64,000 nt of DNA from Liopterus haemorrhoidalis (lineage: Eukaryota; Arthropoda; Insecta; Coleoptera; Dytiscidae): positions 2,128,924-2,192,923 of the forward strand of contig OZ020616.1 in NCBI GenBank assembly GCA_963971575.1, given 5' to 3'. Shown piece after piece: positions 63,295 through 64,000 of the stretch (position 1 is the first letter of the stretch; each line of letters begins with the position of its first letter). The position numbers and the translations under genes are program-made. Below the pieces are notes generated by a model. That model made no database searches, was not told the DNA's origin, and saw nothing but the letters and a program-made list of their open reading frames with translations.

Positions 63295-64000
63295 GGGGCG
63301 CAGACAATACTTAAGTTATTTTGGGGGGTCCCATGCCAGAAAAGGTTGAGAAACACTGCCCTAGAGCAAATAATTTTTAGACATAACAAATATCCATGTC
63401 CGAGTTGACATTAAATGACATTAAAAGTCACCGCGAGCAACACGTGGCTCGCGCACTACGGGTTGGGCACCCCTGCTGTAAAGCAATAGGTTGATATTTA
63501 TATAAACATTTTTCTGAAACATGTAAAAAGTAGAATTTAGGTGACCGCTATCTTAAATGCTACTCATCTGTTGCCAGTATTGTATCTGCTTTGTTTATTT
63601 TGTGATAATGGAAATAATTAAAATATTGTGTACAGTAAAAGTACAGTTTAATAAGAAACCCTTTCAATAAACATATTACTACTTACTGTTCAAGAGTGTA
63701 GAGGCAATTTGCTGAAGTTAAAACATACTGCTTACTTATGAGGCTTCCTCCACATTGCCATTTGATGTCATTTTGGTTGCCAAATCCTAGAGCTGCCTGC
63801 AACAACAAAAATTATTTAAATGGCATACTTATTCGAAGTAAGAATTTATGTTTATAATATGTTTAGTTTCACTGGATAAAATTACCGAAATTGTACCATT
63901 AAAATACCACTTATAATTAAGTAGGTACAGCCACCTTAGCTAATAAAAATAAAAATGAAAGATGACTCACCATGTGAGGAAATTCTTGAATTGTTGTTTC
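46771..64000 (-). CDS. serine protease homologue (catalytically dead), partial
   Basis: A chymotrypsin-fold (S1A) secreted protease homologue; the N-terminal part lies beyond the right edge. Exons in gene order: 63971-64000, 63687-63796, 55677-56103, then 49824-49988 or 46771-46935. All joins are in phase. Seen: EFPHMAALGFG (N-terminal region of the mature domain), CGGSLIS, YNDIGLVQL with the catalytic Asp, and DTCQ before the Ser loop. The catalytic His is replaced (TSANC for TAAHC). The Ser loop reads GDTGGP in one last exon and GDPGGP in the other. It should therefore be inactive. Insect homologues of this kind often act as cofactors in melanisation and Toll cascades; that role is inferred. 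Confidence 0.85.
47019..47923 (-). mobile_element. HINE family H1, copy D (nested in LINE)
   Basis: 905 bp, flanked on both sides by AAAAAT. Complete subterminal repeats, a GTCT microsatellite (about 47858-47877) and a GTGTGAATATTCACA hairpin. Confidence 0.8.
47281..47390 (-). other. tRNA-like module in copy D
   Basis: On the - strand: ATGGCTACATGCGTTAGAGC (A-box-like) and GGGTTTCGAGTTCGAGTACG (B-box-like). The 3' half is nearly identical to that of copy E; the 5' half differs. Confidence 0.45.
47930..48420 (-). pseudogene. non-LTR retrotransposon, RT C-terminal piece
   Basis: SLLRSVYFAKFHTIINYAII, then KKKAIRILTF, NHNTRSKSSLNIERYHTTLY and IAARLYNKVPDSIKSITNAK are typical of the end of LINE reverse transcriptases (Jockey/CR1/RTE-like). 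Copy D interrupts its 3' end. The remaining tail appears to reach about 46945, next to last exon B. Confidence 0.7.
48669..49561. mobile_element. TIR element with TTAA duplication
   Basis: TTAA at 48665-48668 and 49562-49565 flanks inverted ends GGTACTATTACCGTCTAGAA and its complement. TTAA is the piggyBac target, but the termini do not start with the usual CCC. It carries an open frame at 48748-48942. Lies in the intron between last exons A and B. Confidence 0.75.
48748..48942 (+). other. orphan 64-codon open frame inside the TTAA element
   Basis: No ATG. The frame runs through IERVSLAEKGTNAATKSGRL, EKKQDLLEQHQALEDEGLLL and YDPGIAD to a stop. Composition is GC-richer and protein-like (charged, helical) compared with the A/T-rich element around it. 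Not recognised; possibly the 3' exon of the parent transposon's gene or captured host coding sequence. Confidence 0.4.
49824..49988 (-). CDS. protease homologue last exon A (GDTGGP)
   Basis: 55 codons, GDTGGPLQTFRFSYGLYGIV to WIESVVWP and stop. Thr stands at the catalytic Ser position. Acceptor ATGTAG; an AATAAA lies at 49748-49753 on the - strand. Confidence 0.9.
   Translation of the reverse strand, partial: GDTGGPLQTFRFSYGLYGIVGVSSFGKACGVPDVPNVFTRVSKYVPWIESVVWP
50235..50447 (-). pseudogene. mariner transposase C-terminal remnant
   Basis: On the - strand: ITDVENDLISYFKSKAENLY, then REGIEKLVQRWEALINHDGN and YIL, the usual end of a mariner transposase, followed by a terminus reading GATCCCCCTAA. 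Confidence 0.65.
50507..51114. mobile_element. hAT-like MITE with 'gtcccgaatt' repeats
   Basis: Inverted ends GTGACCATACGTTCCGAATT and a complementary AAATATGGTCACC, with repeated 'gtcccgaatttt' motifs near both ends. The interior is decayed. Confidence 0.5.
51585..52542 (+). mobile_element. HINE family H1, copy E (nested in mariner)
   Basis: Flanked by ATTTTT on both sides. 5' AGGGTTTTGTAGGTATGACC, GTCT microsatellite 51630-51690, tRNA-like module, 3' ATACCTGCGAAACTCT and hairpin GTGTGAATATTCACAC (52518-52533). Removing it restores the mariner frame order. Confidence 0.8.
52165..52262 (+). other. tRNA-like module in copy E
   Basis: CGTCCGATGGCGCAACGCGT has an A-box-like core, and the ends CGTCCG and CGGACG could pair as an acceptor stem. 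The B-box-like part is GAGTTCGAGTACGG. T-stem pairing is poor and the anticodon region is too long, so a functional tRNA is unlikely. Confidence 0.5.
53308..54581 (+). mobile_element. non-LTR retrotransposon, 5'-truncated
   Basis: The reverse transcriptase half (about 53383-54330) shows GVPQGSHVGPLLFSLFVNDI, the catalytic YADDLKIF box, LGVLLDSKLIF and SLVRSHLEFASTIWNP. The 3' end is an (AATAA)n-type tail. An AAATT duplication flanks it (53303-53307 and 54582-54586), marking a true insertion. Clade is Jockey/CR1-like, not resolved. The frame is open to its stop, but the 5' portion with endonuclease is absent. Confidence 0.85.
54416..54440. repeat. (AT)n microsatellite in LINE 3' UTR
   Basis: Short AT run inside the LINE's 3' untranslated part. 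Confidence 0.9.
55677..56103 (-). CDS. protease homologue exon with catalytic Asp
   Basis: GPVKWVRLGDLDL, the YNDIGLVQL Asp motif, ATGWGLTQFGG and QQFCAGGRGLEKDTCQ. It ends in phase 0. Confidence 0.93.
56198..56897. mobile_element. hAT MITE with perfect 8-bp duplication
   Basis: Ends CAGTGGCGTAGCGACGTGGG and CCCACGCTACGCCACTG; AGTAAAGG flanks both sides exactly. GC-rich ends ('ggggcggca') surround an interior of different origin. No transposase. In the protease homologue intron. Confidence 0.9.
56474..56501. repeat. perfect 28-bp palindrome
   Basis: Reads the same on both strands; half-site CCATGTCAGACATA. Sits inside the hAT MITE, near a 'ttaacacgttaatcgcc' phrase reminiscent of piggyBac/looper ends. 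Confidence 0.85.
57239..57300. repeat. inverted repeat, GGACGTAGACGT stem
   Basis: GGACGTAGACGTGAAA is matched by TTTCTACGTCTACGTCC across a 29-base spacer, just upstream of the DD41D mariner. Confidence 0.65.
57349..58630 (+). mobile_element. Tc1/mariner-superfamily element, DD41D type
   Basis: 1282 bp between TA dinucleotides. The inverted repeats CAAGGTGTCTCAGAAGAAAT (left) and its near-complement (right) extend about 30 bases. The enclosed transposase is nearly whole. It is the best preserved transposon in the window. Confidence 0.9.
57464..58524 (+). pseudogene. DD41D (rosa-like) transposase, one frameshift
   Basis: Starts MERFSGADRALCVREFYKNG. A helix-turn-helix region runs through GIPLIRHWVKKFEETG and GRPRSS, then ILFSD holds the first catalytic Asp. 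Directly after it a short deletion shifts the frame (about 57935); the second frame continues from NKQNCRYWSAT to KVTVWAAMSARG. WFQQDGATSHTS carries the second Asp, and PDLTPMDFFLWG lies 41 residues later with the third. This spacing is the DD41D pattern (rosa family, established knowledge). Apart from the deletion no stop is seen before 58522. Inactive as it stands but apparently young. Confidence 0.85.
58631..59380. other. no recognised gene
   Basis: AT-rich. A lone hAT-like 'ccagtggcgaaggg' occurs near 59209 without a partner. Confidence 0.4.
59381..59894 (-). mobile_element. HINE family H2, divergent copy
   Basis: 'catgaccatggaaacgttac' through a CA/CAGA microsatellite (59727-59757) to 'aaggtcgggcaagtaaaaat', a changed subterminal repeat. 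The 3' hairpin end is missing. Confidence 0.55.
59895..60081 (+). mobile_element. tRNA-derived SINE with poly(A) tail
   Basis: The tRNA-like head 59895-59979 has TGGCGTAGTGGTTAG (A box) and GGGTTCGAATCCCGG (B box). A 90-base body and an A-run end at 60081. It lies between two H2 elements. Confidence 0.8.
60082..60830 (-). mobile_element. HINE family H2 copy, split by a TIR element
   Basis: 'atcagctgtggcc' pieces at 60082-60151 and the 'ccgccatcacaaagtacttg' body at 60627-60830 surround the insertion at 60152-60601. Confidence 0.5.
60152..60601. mobile_element. 450-bp TIR MITE nested in H2
   Basis: Inverted ends CTAAAGTCACTAGATTATA and TATAATCTAGTGACTTTAG are perfect over about 17 bases. Non-coding. 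Confidence 0.75.
60826..61186. mobile_element. TIR MITE rich in TTTCTCGAGAAA palindromes
   Basis: At least six copies of the palindrome or close variants lie in the two arms (60838-60915 and 61110-61172). The outer ends are inverted to each other. Class unknown, perhaps hAT. Confidence 0.55.
61758..62000 (-). pseudogene. hAT-type transposase fragment
   Basis: GLEIQIINLQTDLLLKTRI then LLLKETFQILTSCFGST resembles the 'LQ.ELI.LQ.D..LK' and 'FGSTY.CE' region of hAT/GTF2I-repeat-like proteins. Only about 65 residues remain. Confidence 0.45.
62001..63256. other. no recognised gene
   Basis: AT-rich intron DNA of the protease homologue. A G-run at 62191-62200 and a few short repeats are all I see. 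Confidence 0.4.
63257..63290. repeat. (AT)n microsatellite
   Basis: About 17 AT dinucleotides, followed by a G-run. Confidence 0.95.
63300..63475. mobile_element. two hAT termini side by side
   Basis: AAGGTTGAGAAACACTG (63341-63357) and GGTTGGGCACCCCTG (63461-63475) are both hAT-like right ends; their left partners were not found. Confidence 0.5.
63687..63796 (-). CDS. protease homologue exon with altered His site
   Basis: AALGFGNQNDIKWQCGGSLI through YVLTSANCLYTLE. Asn occupies the catalytic His position. Acceptor TTGCAG, donor GTAAGT. Confidence 0.88.
63971..64000 (-). CDS. protease homologue exon, 5' partial
   Basis: Codes ETTIQEFPHM, then donor GTGAGT. The exon continues past the window edge. 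Confidence 0.8.

Overview
This 64 kb window is nuclear DNA from an animal, most likely an insect. It is very A+T-rich and has spliced genes with GT-AG introns, many nested transposable elements and tRNA-derived SINEs, and no bacterial operon structure. I could not fix the species from sequence alone; a hemipteran, beetle or other transposon-rich insect order would fit.

Four protein-coding loci can be read exon by exon. (1) INTS7, the Integrator complex subunit 7 gene, lies on the + strand at 14231-25930 in 12 exons (943 aa). (2) MOCS1, the molybdenum cofactor gene with radical-SAM MoaA-like and MoaC-like halves, lies on the - strand at 27979-37243 or further upstream. It has two alternative 3' ends, so one transcript can stop after a Gly-Gly MOCS1A tail and another can splice directly into the MoaC exon. 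(3) NRDE2, a nuclear exosome/RNAi-linked factor, lies on the + strand at 39651-44982 in 4 exons (963 aa), head-to-head with MOCS1. (4) A chymotrypsin-fold serine protease homologue lies on the - strand from 46771 past the right edge. It lacks the catalytic His, and it has two candidate last exons of equal length that carry Thr or Pro in place of the catalytic Ser.

The rest is repeat landscape. Positions 1-9000 hold degenerate tandem repeats, two GC-richer islands of unknown origin and a striking tandem array of hairpin units (7337-7760). The introns and intergenic DNA hold mariner elements, including a nearly intact DD41D type at 57349-58630. They also hold hAT, PIF/Harbinger, Tigger-like and TTAA-flanked elements, non-LTR retrotransposon pieces, THAP-domain pseudogenes and two SINEs. 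A 2.3 kb foldback element is split by a LINE.

Two families look like Helentron-associated interspersed elements (HINE/DINE-1-like): subterminal inverted repeats, a GTCY microsatellite near the 5' end and a 3' hairpin. In the first family (H1), the four long copies each carry a tRNA-like module at the same place and in the same orientation, but the modules differ between copies. Two of these copies are inserted inside mariner transposons and one inside a LINE. This is the best candidate in the window for something undescribed.
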